The position numbers were made by a program, and so were the translations under genes. Of a stretch of 64,000 nucleotides of DNA, positions 54,976 through 63,321 are shown one piece after another (positions within the stretch are counted from its first letter, which is position 1; every line of letters starts with the position of its first letter). Source of the stretch: Flavobacteriaceae bacterium (GTDB taxonomy: Bacteria; Bacteroidota; Bacteroidia; Flavobacteriales; Flavobacteriaceae). Location of the stretch: positions 1 to 64,000 of the forward strand of contig JANTFO010000002.1 in assembly GCA_024763365.1 (NCBI GenBank). The letters are read 5' to 3'. The notes beneath the pieces were generated by a model. The model saw only the letters and a program-made list of their open reading frames with translations, was not told the DNA's origin and searched no databases.

Positions 54976-55006
54976 CAAAAATACATAATCTCATAGATTG
55001 TAACAA
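54976..55006 (-). promoter_or_regulatory. Promoter of bcp
   Basis: On the minus strand TTG (55004-55006), 20 bases, then TATTTTTG (54976-54983). The transcript would start near 54970, placing the repeats in the leader. Confidence 0.5.
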
Positions 55007-55092
55007 TACGTTATTATTCCTGACAAATAGTCGTAATGTTTTTTTAGCATGTTATTTGATAAACATAGCTTAGTTTAACCCAAAAATTAAAT

Positions 55093-55599
55093 ATGGATAC
55101 ATTCTTAGTAATAACAGGATTTTTATTGGCAATTGCCGGATTGGTAGGTTCTATCTTACCCATTTTACCGGGGCCACCTACTGGATGGGTAGGTTTACTT
55201 TTACTTTACCTCACCAGTATCATCCCGATGGATTGGTGGGTTTTAGGCATTACGCTGGGTATTGCTATTATCATAAGCATTCTAGATTATATCATTCCCG
55301 CCATGGGGACCAAAAAATATGGTGGTTCCAAATATGGCATGTGGGGGACAACCATCGGGTTGATCATCGGGCTTTTATCCCCCATTCCACTCGGTTTTTT
55401 GATCGGGGCCTTTGTGGGTGCTTTTGCAGGTGAATTAATGTATAATAGTAAAGATACCGGCCGAGCTACCAAAGCTGCTTTTGGATCCTTCTTTGGATTC
55501 CTTACATCAACCTTTATCAAATTACTGATTTCTTTTGTATTTTTGGTCCTGTTCGTTGTCAAATTCTGGCAATTTAAAGAGACCTTTTTCGCCTTTTAA
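55093..55599 (+). CDS. DUF456 membrane protein
   Basis: The 168-residue protein is almost all membrane spans (about five), with the DUF456 signature LPILPGPPTGWVGLLLL and glycine-rich helices (GTTIGLIIGLLSPIPLGFLIGA). The glycine pattern is typical of glycine-zipper spans. Function unknown. It is transcribed alone. Confidence 0.82.
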   Translation: MDTFLVITGFLLAIAGLVGSILPILPGPPTGWVGLLLLYLTSIIPMDWWVLGITLGIAIIISILDYIIPAMGTKKYGGSKYGMWGTTIGLIIGLLSPIPLGFLIGAFVGAFAGELMYNSKDTGRATKAAFGSFFGFLTSTFIKLLISFVFLVLFVVKFWQFKETFFAF

Positions 55600-55689
55600 A
55601 CTCTTAAGGAATTTTTAACATTAAATACTTAAACCTGGTTTTGAAAGTATGGTCAAAGACATATAAATTTTAAATACAAACATAAAAAG

Positions 55690-56187
55690 ATGAAAAAATC
55701 AATTTTATTAAGTGCCTTATTCTTATTGAGTATCGTCAGTTTTGCACAAAAACAAGGACCCGGTAAAGCTTGGTCAAATTTTTCACCGGAACAACATGCA
55801 ACATTGCAAAGCAAACAATTATCACTCCAGTTAGGACTTTCAGAGAAACAACAAAAAGATGTTTACAATTTACTCCTGAAAAATGCCGAAGAACGTGAAA
55901 AATACAGAGAAGAGATGAAAACCAAACGTGAAGCAGGCAACCCGGGTGATGAAGAAATGTTCAACAGGAAAAATCAAAGGTTAGATCATCAATTGGCCAT
56001 GCAGAAAGAAATGAAAAAAATATTGGATGACAAACAGTTTGAAAAATACCTTGAACTACAAAAAGAACGTCAACAAAAAATGAAAAGACGTCCTGCTAAG
56101 ATGCAAAAAGGAAATAGATTCCCAAAAGGGTCTCAAAAAAGATCGGGTATGCCCCAAAGACCTGACACTCCTAATCAACCTGAATAA
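55690..56187 (+). CDS. Periplasmic Spy/CpxP-like helical protein
   Basis: The 165-residue protein has a signal peptide (MKKSILLSALFLLSIVSFA) and a mature helix-rich chain of repeated charged residues (KYREEMKTKREAGNPGDEEM), ending in a basic, proline-rich tail. The L-T/S-x-x-Q pattern (QLSLQLGLSEKQQKDVYNL) recalls the LTXXQ/Spy and DUF4890 families of small periplasmic chaperones. I infer a stress or folding role. It is transcribed alone. Confidence 0.6.
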   Translation: MKKSILLSALFLLSIVSFAQKQGPGKAWSNFSPEQHATLQSKQLSLQLGLSEKQQKDVYNLLLKNAEEREKYREEMKTKREAGNPGDEEMFNRKNQRLDHQLAMQKEMKKILDDKQFEKYLELQKERQQKMKRRPAKMQKGNRFPKGSQKRSGMPQRPDTPNQPE

Positions 56188-56204
56188 GTTTTAGCAAAAA
56201 ATTT

Positions 56205-56342
56205 GACGCTATCTTATAAGTACAATTTTCTGTCATTTCAACTGAAACGGAGAAATCTAATTTTTAAATATTCAACAGATTAGATTTCTCGACTCCGCTC
56301 GAAATAACAACTTAATAAGCTTATGAGATAGCGTCTTTTTTT
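56205..56342 (+). terminator. Nested hairpin terminator carrying a dispersed palindrome
   Basis: Outer arms GACGCTATCTTATAAG (56205-56220) and CTTATGAGATAGCGTC (56320-56335), 15 of 16 paired, are followed by a T-run. Between them, arms 56232-56261 and 56279-56308 form a second imperfect palindrome containing TTCTCGACTCCGCTCGAAAT. It looks like a dispersed element set inside a terminator hairpin. Confidence 0.65.
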
Positions 56343-56440
56343 ATTCATTGGATAAAAACCAATGAATGGGTTTGGCTTAATATCTTGATGCTATAAGTCA
56401 GAACTTAAGGTTCCCGAGTTAATCTGAGGTATGATAGTAT

Positions 56441-57718
56441 TTATTTGACCTTCAATTCTTGCCCCACAAATATAGTATTGTCGGATAAATTATTCTTTCG
56501 TCTTAATTCATTTATTTCCATATCATACATCCTGGAAATGGAATACAAAGTTTCTCCTTTTTTTACAGTATGCGTATGGGATGATATGGGTTGCTCGACG
56601 GAAGTAATACTTGTATTAGGGTCTGATAAATATAATTTTTGGCCAACTCTTATTTCATCTTTTTTTATGCCATTCCACTTTCTGATATCTGGTATTTCTA
56701 AATTGTATTGGTACGCAATAGCATATAATTTTTCACCCGGTCTTACAATATGAAATGTAGGTTTTGAATTGACTATACTGTCTTGCTTAGCTGCAGGTTT
56801 TTCTTCAGGCTCTTTTAAATCAGGTTTTGTAGCAACTGGAGGAATGGTATCACTTTTTATTTCTTGAATTTCAACAACTTCCTGTTTTATATTTTTTGGT
56901 TTCAGATAAATGTGTTGACCAGGATAGATATTCGTATCCTCCAAATCATTTATATCCATTAAAGTCTGAACATCTGTGTTATATAATTTTGAAATTTTAT
57001 ACAATCCATCACCTTTTTGAACAATATAAAAATCAGGGTAAACTTGATTTATAGCTTCTTTTTCTTTTTTATTATTAAAGGGCTTTTTGTCAATCAAACC
57101 CGACTGCAAATCGTATTGATGTAAATTATATTTTTCAATCAGTTTAATCAATTTATGAGCATATTTTTTGTCAGTAGCATAACCGGCTTTTTTCAATCCG
57201 TGCGCCCATGCTTTATAATCTGATATGGGTAGGGTAAAAAGGTTTTGATATCGCGATCTCTGGGTTAAAAATTTTGAATGGTCATTAAAAGACTCCATGG
57301 GATCATTGTATACTCTAAAACATTCTCCTTCCTTATCATCATTATAAAAAGTACGCATCCCATCCCAACCTTTGTGACATTTGATGCCAAAATGATTATT
57401 AGATACTGCTGTGAGATCACTATTCCCGCTTCTGGACTCTAATATGCCCTGTGCCAAAGTTATACTGGCAGGAATCTTGTGAATTTTCATTTGAGTAATA
57501 GCAATAGGTGCATATTGTTTTACATAGTCCTCCGTACTAATATCACTTTTTTCAGAAAATGTTTCTGCTGGTTTAACTTGTGTATTGTCAACCACCTCTT
57601 TCTTGGGTTTGACAACTTCATTTCTTGTTTTTTTAGAAACAGTTTTCTTTTTGGCTCTACATGATCCCAAAAAAGAGATTATACTAAAAGCGAGAAAATA
57701 ATATAGAAGTTTACGCAT
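56441..57718 (-). CDS. Glucosaminidase with three LysM domains (lipoprotein)
   Basis: The 425-residue protein has a lipobox (FLGSC, C20), a low-complexity linker, a glucosaminidase domain (about 60-215) with the active-site glutamate in QGILESRSGNSD and NNHFGIKC, and then three LysM modules (about 225-275, 320-365 and 380-425) that bind peptidoglycan. Family enzymes cut the GlcNAc-MurNAc bond in the periplasm. It lies six bases downstream of the D-cysteine desulfhydrase-like gene on the same strand. Confidence 0.88.
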   Translation of the reverse strand: MRKLLYYFLAFSIISFLGSCRAKKKTVSKKTRNEVVKPKKEVVDNTQVKPAETFSEKSDISTEDYVKQYAPIAITQMKIHKIPASITLAQGILESRSGNSDLTAVSNNHFGIKCHKGWDGMRTFYNDDKEGECFRVYNDPMESFNDHSKFLTQRSRYQNLFTLPISDYKAWAHGLKKAGYATDKKYAHKLIKLIEKYNLHQYDLQSGLIDKKPFNNKKEKEAINQVYPDFYIVQKGDGLYKISKLYNTDVQTLMDINDLEDTNIYPGQHIYLKPKNIKQEVVEIQEIKSDTIPPVATKPDLKEPEEKPAAKQDSIVNSKPTFHIVRPGEKLYAIAYQYNLEIPDIRKWNGIKKDEIRVGQKLYLSDPNTSITSVEQPISSHTHTVKKGETLYSISRMYDMEINELRRKNNLSDNTIFVGQELKVK

Positions 57719-57724
57719 GCGATC

Positions 57725-58642
57725 TTAATTTAAAGTGGGTAAATTTTTAGTTTGTAAACGTATATTCATTCCTTGTATACCTTGTAGCCCTCCGGTGTGG
57801 ATCATCAGAATTTTTGCTTTTTCAGGCAGCTTTGATTTCCTCAACATATCTATCACACCAAAAGCCATTTTTCCGGTATAGAGCGGATCTAATTGAATGC
57901 CGGTTTGTCTTTTAAAATCATTGATAAAAGTAATTAATTTTTTATCAATTTTAGCAAAACCTCCAAAATGATAATCTTGCAGGCTCCAATTATCAGTTCT
58001 ATTGACATATTTTTCAATTTCCTTGTCTAAAAAATTTCCCTTTAGAGCTGGAAATCCCAAGATCTTTTGGTCTTTACCGGCAGCATTGATAATTCCGGAA
58101 ATGGTTCCACCCGTACCAATAGCCACACTTATATAATCATAATCCATATCGGTCTCTGTCAGTATTTCTTCACAACCTTTTACAGCCAATTCATTAGTCC
58201 CCCCTTCTGGCACCAAGTAAAAACGACCATACTCCTGATGTAATTGGTCAATAAATGTAGGATCAGTTTTTTGCCGATAGGTTTGTCTATCCACATACTT
58301 GAATTGCATTCCCTGAGATTGGGCAAATCTTAATGTTGGATTTATATCTTTTTCTTTGGCTAACTCATCTCCTCTTATCACGCCAATAGTTTTAAAACCC
58401 AGTTCGTTTCCAGCCGCTGCAGTTGCTGCAATATGGTTGGAAAAAGCACCACCAAAGGTCAACAAAGTATCCTGTTTTTCGGCTTTAGCCTGCTCTAAAT
58501 TATAACGTAATTTTCTGTATTTGTTACCGGAAATATGCTCGTGTAAAAGGTCTTCTCGTTTTATCCATAATCGAAAGGGAGCTGCACCTTCTACACGGTA
58601 AACTACTTCTTGAACTAAAGTATTTTGTAAGGGTAATAACAT
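57725..58642 (-). CDS. D-cysteine desulfhydrase / ACC deaminase-like PLP enzyme
   Basis: The 305-residue protein is a type II PLP enzyme: lysine K41 in ISGNKYRK, the FGGAFSNHIAATAA phosphate-side helix, and GTGGTISGI. The family includes 1-aminocyclopropane-1-carboxylate deaminase and D-cysteine desulfhydrase. Sequence alone does not settle which substrate is used; the latter is more common in this phylum. It precedes the LysM gene. Confidence 0.82.
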   Translation of the reverse strand: MLLPLQNTLVQEVVYRVEGAAPFRLWIKREDLLHEHISGNKYRKLRYNLEQAKAEKQDTLLTFGGAFSNHIAATAAAGNELGFKTIGVIRGDELAKEKDINPTLRFAQSQGMQFKYVDRQTYRQKTDPTFIDQLHQEYGRFYLVPEGGTNELAVKGCEEILTETDMDYDYISVAIGTGGTISGIINAAGKDQKILGFPALKGNFLDKEIEKYVNRTDNWSLQDYHFGGFAKIDKKLITFINDFKRQTGIQLDPLYTGKMAFGVIDMLRKSKLPEKAKILMIHTGGLQGIQGMNIRLQTKNLPTLN

Positions 58643-58678
58643 CGGATAAAAATACCCAATTAAATGAAATATTAAAAG

Positions 58679-59227
58679 CTAAATAAATCTTCTAAATAAG
58701 ACAATAAGACCATTGACAATAATATAAGCTAAACAAAAGCTTATGAGAATAAACTTGAGAAATGCAAAATAATAAGCCATACTTACCCATTGCTGATCGA
58801 TACTGCCTGTAAGTATTTGGATTAAGCCAATATTTTCCAAAACATCAAAAAAGGCTGCTATGACTATCAGATAGATAAAAAACTGAGTCATACGTCTAAC
58901 TACTGGGCTTTTCCATGGTTTTCCAATTAAAAAAATTAGAAGAGACAAGAAGAAGGCATAAATAATTAAATACAAAAAATCAAAACCAATACTCAATCCT
59001 GCTATTCCCAAAACATGATTTTGATTCCATGTATCTATGATACTTTGTGTTAAATTAACATCTTTGGCCAGTTCAAAGGAAATAATACCATTTGGGCTGA
59101 ATTCAGTTTGTAAATTTTTATCAAAATGACGTAATGTTAAAAAACAAATTACAAATGATATAATGAAAAAAAAGAATAATCTCCTGTTTCTTTTATTGGT
59201 ATTTTTATGGAAGAATGAATATAGCAT
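58679..59227 (-). CDS. Membrane protein of unknown function
   Basis: I do not recognise this 182-residue protein. It has about four or five membrane spans (FFFFIISFVICFLTL; FLYLIIYAFFLSLLIFLIG; FFIYLIVIAAFFDVLENIG; FAFLKFILISFCLAYIIVN). The motif FFDVLENIG resembles that of several small Bacteroidota membrane proteins. No catalytic pattern is present. Confidence 0.6.
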   Translation of the reverse strand: MLYSFFHKNTNKRNRRLFFFFIISFVICFLTLRHFDKNLQTEFSPNGIISFELAKDVNLTQSIIDTWNQNHVLGIAGLSIGFDFLYLIIYAFFLSLLIFLIGKPWKSPVVRRMTQFFIYLIVIAAFFDVLENIGLIQILTGSIDQQWVSMAYYFAFLKFILISFCLAYIIVNGLIVLFRRFI

Positions 59228-59384
59228 AACCTAAGTATTTACATTACATTTAAGAATGGGAATAAATAAGCAGCATTCTCATTTTCAAGCCTTGCTTTCT
59301 ACAAATTTACAAAATAATTAATATAATTGTTAAATTTTACTCTTTAATTCAATCATTTCATCATGATATTTTATAATGTAAAAG

Positions 59385-59417
59385 AAAAAACAGCATCCAA
59401 AACTAAATGCTGTCTTT
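59385..59417 (-). terminator. Terminator at the far end of the tRNA-Lys repeat array
   Basis: On the minus strand, a stem with core ACAGCAT/ATGCTGT followed by a T-run. It lies after the last tRNA-like fragment, in place of the AACAGAA terminator seen in the other two units. Confidence 0.65.
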
Positions 59418-59505
59418 CTAAAAGTGACTTGGCCGGGTCTTCCCGATATCTCCGCCTCAGGCGGATCATCGGGACAGGCTTCTCTACTCAAATTAATTTC
59501 TCCAC

Positions 59506-59542
59506 AAAAAAAAACAGAACTCAAAATCAATGAATTCTGTTT
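59506..59542 (-). terminator. Duplicate copy of the tRNA-Lys terminator
   Basis: The same hairpin and A-run as at 59631-59667, within the second tandem unit. Confidence 0.7.
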
Positions 59543-59630
59543 CCTAAAAGTGACTTGGCTGGGTCTTCCCGATATCTCCGTCTCAGGCGGATCATCGGGA
59601 CAGGCTTCTCGACCAACTTAATTTCTCCAC

Positions 59631-59667
59631 AAAAAAAAACAGAACTCAAAATCAATGAATTCTGTTT
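59631..59667 (-). terminator. Terminator of tRNA-Lys
   Basis: On the minus strand, AAACAGAATTC pairs with GAGTTCTGTTT at ten of eleven positions, followed by nine T. Confidence 0.8.
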
Positions 59668-59675
59668 CCTAAAAG

Positions 59676-59748
59676 TGACTTGGCTGGGTCTCGAACCCAG
59701 GACCACCTCCTTAAAAGGGAGGTGCTCTACCAACTGAGCTACCAAGTC
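59676..59748 (-). tRNA. tRNA-Lys (anticodon UUU)
   Basis: The minus strand folds to a full cloverleaf: acceptor GACTTGG/CCAAGTC, D-arm GCTC/GAGC, anticodon stem CCTCC/GGAGG with loop CTTTTAA (anticodon TTT), and T-arm CTGGG-TTCGAGA-CCCAG. The discriminator is A and the CCA end is not encoded. A perfect promoter lies upstream and a terminator downstream. Its 3' end is copied twice in tandem downstream. Confidence 0.97.
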
Positions 59749-59774
59749 ATAAATATTTTCTTCTAAAGCGGGTG

Positions 59775-59805
59775 CAAATATATAATCTTATTTAGTAATA
59801 TCAAA
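59775..59805 (-). promoter_or_regulatory. Consensus promoter of tRNA-Lys
   Basis: On the minus strand TTTG (59802-59805), 19 bases, then TATATTTG (59775-59782), both exact. The first tRNA base lies about 27 bases downstream. Confidence 0.85.
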
Positions 59806-59830
59806 TAAAGAATAAAAAAATATTTTTAAG

Positions 59831-60592
59831 CTATTCATTTTGCATGGCTTCACGGACTTTTTTGTATAAATTAGAAGAATATACAAAGTCAACGATAGCT
59901 TCATTATCAGTTTTAAAAATGGTTTCTTTAGAACCCTCCCAAGCTTTATAACCATCTTTAAGGAAAACGATTTTATCTCCAATTTCCATCACAGAATTCA
60001 TGTCGTGGGAATTGATCACGGTTGTCATATTATACTCTAAGGTAATCTCTCTAATAAGGTTGTCAATGACAATGGCTGTTCGTGGATCCAAACCAGAATT
60101 GGGTTCATCACAAAACAAATACCTTGGATTCATCACAATGGCACGTGCTATGGCTACTCTTTTTTTCATTCCTCCGGACAACTCTGATGGGAATAATTTA
60201 TTAGTGTTTAACAAATTAACCCGATCGAGCACAAAATTTACTCGATCTAACATTTCCTTATTAGTCTGGCTGGTAAACATCCGTAATGGAAACATTACAT
60301 TTTCTTCTACACTCATAGAATCATAAAGTGCACTTCCTTGAAAAACCATCCCAATCTCTTTTCTTATGTTTCGCTTTTCTTTTTCACTCAAATCATGAAA
60401 AATTCTTCCATCAAAAGATATTTGGCCACTATCAGGATCAAAAAGCCCCAACATACTTTTCATAAATACTGTTTTACCGGATCCACTTTGCCCAATTACC
60501 ATGCTGGTTTTACCTTTTTCAAAGTTTGCAGAAATACCTTTTAAAACATGCATTTCTCCAAAGGATTTGTGTATGTCATGTACGTTGATCAT
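59831..60592 (-). CDS. mlaF: MlaF-like ABC transporter ATPase
   Basis: I use the ATG at 60592 (253 residues, MINVHDIHKSFGEMHVLKG), whose first base overlaps the mlaE stop in a TAATG junction; a longer start would run into mlaE. Walker A is GQSGSGKT, the signature LSGGMKKRVAIARAI, and Walker B YLFCDEPNSGLD. MlaF drives phospholipid transport between outer and inner membranes with MlaE and an MCE-domain protein (MlaD), which is not in the window. Confidence 0.88.
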   Translation of the reverse strand: MINVHDIHKSFGEMHVLKGISANFEKGKTSMVIGQSGSGKTVFMKSMLGLFDPDSGQISFDGRIFHDLSEKEKRNIRKEIGMVFQGSALYDSMSVEENVMFPLRMFTSQTNKEMLDRVNFVLDRVNLLNTNKLFPSELSGGMKKRVAIARAIVMNPRYLFCDEPNSGLDPRTAIVIDNLIREITLEYNMTTVINSHDMNSVMEIGDKIVFLKDGYKAWEGSKETIFKTDNEAIVDFVYSSNLYKKVREAMQNE

Positions 60593-61332
60593 TACCCTAA
60601 AAGCATTTGAGTTAGAAAATAGTTCAACAATATAATCACTATACTGGTCCACACTACAGCCTTTGTACTGGCTCTACCTACCTCTAAGGCACCTCCTGAA
60701 ACCCTATGCCCGTGATAAGAGGCTATGGTAACCATCACAAAAGCAAAAACCAAAGTTTTGATTAACGCATATTGTATAAAATATGGGTCAAAATCCAATT
60801 GTATTCCCATGATATAATCCTCCGTAAAAAACAAATCTGTGATAATGCCAGCAGCCCAACCGCCGAATATACCGAGGAACATCGCTAATACAACCAATAC
60901 CGGATAAAATAATAAGACTGCCACAACTTTTGGTAAAACTAAATAATTGATAGAGTTTATCCCCATAATCTCCAAGGCGTCTATTTGTTCAGTTACTCGC
61001 ATAGTACCTATACTGGAGGTAATATATGAACCTACTTTACCAGCTAAAATCACTGAAATGAAAGTTGGTGCAAATTCAAGGATAACAGACCTTTTAGTAG
61101 CAAACCCAATAAGATATTTAGGAATAAATGGACTTTCTACGTTTAAAGCTGTTTGAATGGATACAACCCCTCCAACAAAAAAAGCAATGAATCCAACAAT
61201 ACCTAATGATTTTAATCCTAAATCATCTATCTCCCGAAAGAGTTGTTCCCAAAAGACCTTCCATTTTTCCGGTTTTTTAAAAACCTCTTTTAGCATTAAA
61301 AAAAAGGCCCCTATGTGATAAAAATAATGCAT
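60592..61332 (-). CDS. mlaE: MlaE-like permease
   Basis: The 246-residue protein has the MlaE (YrbE) pattern: VGFIAFFVGGVVSIQTALNV, EFAPTFISVILAGKVGSYIT, LGTMRVTEQIDALEIMG-like GTMRVTEQIDALEIMGINS and five membrane spans. It forms the channel of the phospholipid transporter with MlaF. The one-base overlap with mlaF points to coupled translation. No MCE gene follows. Confidence 0.92.
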   Translation of the reverse strand: MHYFYHIGAFFLMLKEVFKKPEKWKVFWEQLFREIDDLGLKSLGIVGFIAFFVGGVVSIQTALNVESPFIPKYLIGFATKRSVILEFAPTFISVILAGKVGSYITSSIGTMRVTEQIDALEIMGINSINYLVLPKVVAVLLFYPVLVVLAMFLGIFGGWAAGIITDLFFTEDYIMGIQLDFDPYFIQYALIKTLVFAFVMVTIASYHGHRVSGGALEVGRASTKAVVWTSIVIILLNYFLTQMLLG

Positions 61333-61384
61333 TGATATATTAACAAAAGAAGTGCAATTTACAAATACTATACTTTTTAAATAG

Positions 61385-63298
61385 TTAAGAAAGGTTTATT
61401 TTTTTTAAAAGTGATTCATCCAAGTGTATCCACTCCTCCACCAATGCATCCAAATCATCCTTTTTTTCCTGATACTGTACAAAAAAGTTGACATCTAAAA
61501 CTGACGTTTCACTAGATGAAATTTTCCTTTCCATTTCTTCAATTTCTTTCTCAGTATTTTTAATAGCTATATCCAACTTGCTGATCTTATTTTTAATACG
61601 TTTTATTTCTTTTTGGAATTCTCTAGATAAATTGACTTTTTCTTTGGGCTTTTCACTTGATTCAGACTGCTTTTTTTCGACCTCTCTAAAATTCTCAAAG
61701 TTTCTTTCACCTAGGTAATAATCTATACCACCCAGAAACTCTTTAATCTTATGATCTCTAAATTCATATACCCTATCTACCAAACCTTGTAAAAATTCAC
61801 GATCGTGAGAAATCAAAATGATGCTACCATCAAATTCTTTTAAAGCCTTTTTCAATACTTTTTTTGAGCGCATATCTAAATGATTGGTTGGCTCGTCCAT
61901 GATCAATACGTTAAACGGATTCATCAACATTTTACACAAAGCCAAGCGGTTTCGTTCACCTCCGGATAACATTTTTACTTTCTTTTCTACATCATCTCCA
62001 CCAAATAAAAAACTTCCCAATCTATTTCTGATTTCAACCCTGTTCTGTTCGTTGGCTACTGTTTCCATCTCTTGCAACAGAGTGTTTTCAGCAGTTAAAT
62101 ATTCAGCCTGGTTTTGTGCAAAATAGCCTATTTTGACATTGCTCCCATGAATCAATTTACCTTTAAAATCTATTTCTTGTACCAAAATTTTTGCCAATGT
62201 AGTCTTCCCCATTCCATTTTGTCCAACAAAAGCTATTCTACTTCCTCTATCAAGTATTAGGTTATAATTATCAATCACTAGATTATCTCCATATGATTTT
62301 GTGATATTTTCCAATTCAAATATAATCTTACCTGGAGGTTCTGCATGGGGAAAGCGAACATTCATCACCGAATGATCTTCTGTATCTACTTCTATCGGCA
62401 CAATTTTTTCCAGCTTTTTAATTAAAGACTGAGCAAAAGCAGCTTTACTGGCTTTATAGCGAAACTTTTCAATAAGCTCTTTAGTTTGCTTGATCTTTTT
62501 ATCCTGATTTTTTTTTGCTTGTACTTGTTTTTCTATCAATCCTTTACGAATGCTTTGATAGGCGGAATAAGACTTTTTAAAATCATAAATATGGCCTAAT
62601 GAAATCTCAATAGTACGATTGGTGACCCGATCCAAAAACATCCTGTCATGTGAAACGAGTAATACAATACCTTTAAACTGCGACAAGAAATTCTCAAACC
62701 AGATAATGGAATCTATATCCAAGTGGTTGGTTGGTTCATCTAAAAGTAAAATATCATTCTGCTGCAAGAGGATTTTTGCCAATTCTATACGCATACGCCA
62801 CCCTCCGGAAAAATGTTCTGTCAACTGGTCAAAATTTTCACGCTTAAAACCTAAACCAAGTAATATTTTTTCCGTCTCGCCTTTATAAGTATAGCCCCCT
62901 AAAAGTTCATACTGATGTGTTAAGTCATCTAAACTATGCATTAGTTCATGATAAGCTTCACTTTCATAGTCAGTTTGCTCAGCTAAGGCTCTATTGATCT
63001 TATTGATTTTTTTTTCTGCGGCAATTATTTCTTCAAAAGCTTGATAGGTTTCCTCAAGAATAGTTTTACCCTGATTGAAATCGATGTCTTGTTTTAAAAA
63101 ACCAATTTTGGCATTTTTATCAATATTTAATTGGCCTTCGTATTCTTGTTCTCCGGCTATTACACGTAATAAAGTAGATTTACCGGCTCCGTTTTTTCCT
63201 GCCAAACCTACTCTGTTTCCAGGATTTAATTTAAAACTGATATTGGAAAACAAATAGGTCCCTGAAAAAGATACCGATAAATTCTGTAAATCAATCAT
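61385..63298 (-). CDS. ABC-F family ATPase
   Basis: The 637-residue protein has two ABC domains (Walker A GKNGAGKST and GQNGMGKTT; signatures FSGGWRMRIELAKIL and LSGGERNRLALCKML; Walker B LLLDEPTNHLD and LIMDEPTNHLD) separated by a linker and followed by a C-terminal coiled coil (about 530-637). There are no membrane spans, so it is ABC-F, acting on the ribosome. The coiled coil is of the Uup/YheS kind. Antibiotic resistance is possible for the family, but housekeeping is likelier. Confidence 0.9.
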   Translation of the reverse strand: MIDLQNLSVSFSGTYLFSNISFKLNPGNRVGLAGKNGAGKSTLLRVIAGEQEYEGQLNIDKNAKIGFLKQDIDFNQGKTILEETYQAFEEIIAAEKKINKINRALAEQTDYESEAYHELMHSLDDLTHQYELLGGYTYKGETEKILLGLGFKRENFDQLTEHFSGGWRMRIELAKILLQQNDILLLDEPTNHLDIDSIIWFENFLSQFKGIVLLVSHDRMFLDRVTNRTIEISLGHIYDFKKSYSAYQSIRKGLIEKQVQAKKNQDKKIKQTKELIEKFRYKASKAAFAQSLIKKLEKIVPIEVDTEDHSVMNVRFPHAEPPGKIIFELENITKSYGDNLVIDNYNLILDRGSRIAFVGQNGMGKTTLAKILVQEIDFKGKLIHGSNVKIGYFAQNQAEYLTAENTLLQEMETVANEQNRVEIRNRLGSFLFGGDDVEKKVKMLSGGERNRLALCKMLMNPFNVLIMDEPTNHLDMRSKKVLKKALKEFDGSIILISHDREFLQGLVDRVYEFRDHKIKEFLGGIDYYLGERNFENFREVEKKQSESSEKPKEKVNLSREFQKEIKRIKNKISKLDIAIKNTEKEIEEMERKISSSETSVLDVNFFVQYQEKKDDLDALVEEWIHLDESLLKKINLS

Positions 63299-63321
63299 TG
63301 TTGCAAAATAGCTATTTTATA

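Larger units (their letters stand above)
59424..59676 (-). repeat. Two tandem units carrying tRNA-Lys 3' ends and a palindrome
   Basis: TGACTTGGCTGGGTCT, the 3' end of the tRNA-Lys gene plus one base, occurs three times at 126- and 125-base spacing (GACTTGG at 59426, 59552 and 59677, the first with one change). The two extra copies are followed by a palindrome (TCCCGATATCTCCG / CGGATCATCGGGA with small offsets) and then by the terminator also found after the real gene. The two units differ at few positions, so the duplication is recent. A short CTCnACCAACT word, like the tRNA D-arm, follows the hairpin in one copy. Confidence 0.85.

Noticed and set aside
59330-59745. Short open frames across the tRNA-Lys repeat array (about 60-72 codons, repeated SGGSSGQAS-like stretches)
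   Set aside because: They run through the palindromes, terminators and tRNA, have no start signals, and repeat only because the DNA repeats.
61385-63298. An antibiotic-resistance ABC-F determinant
   Set aside because: The C-terminal coiled coil and chromosomal housekeeping context fit Uup/YheS-like proteins, and no resistance context is present.
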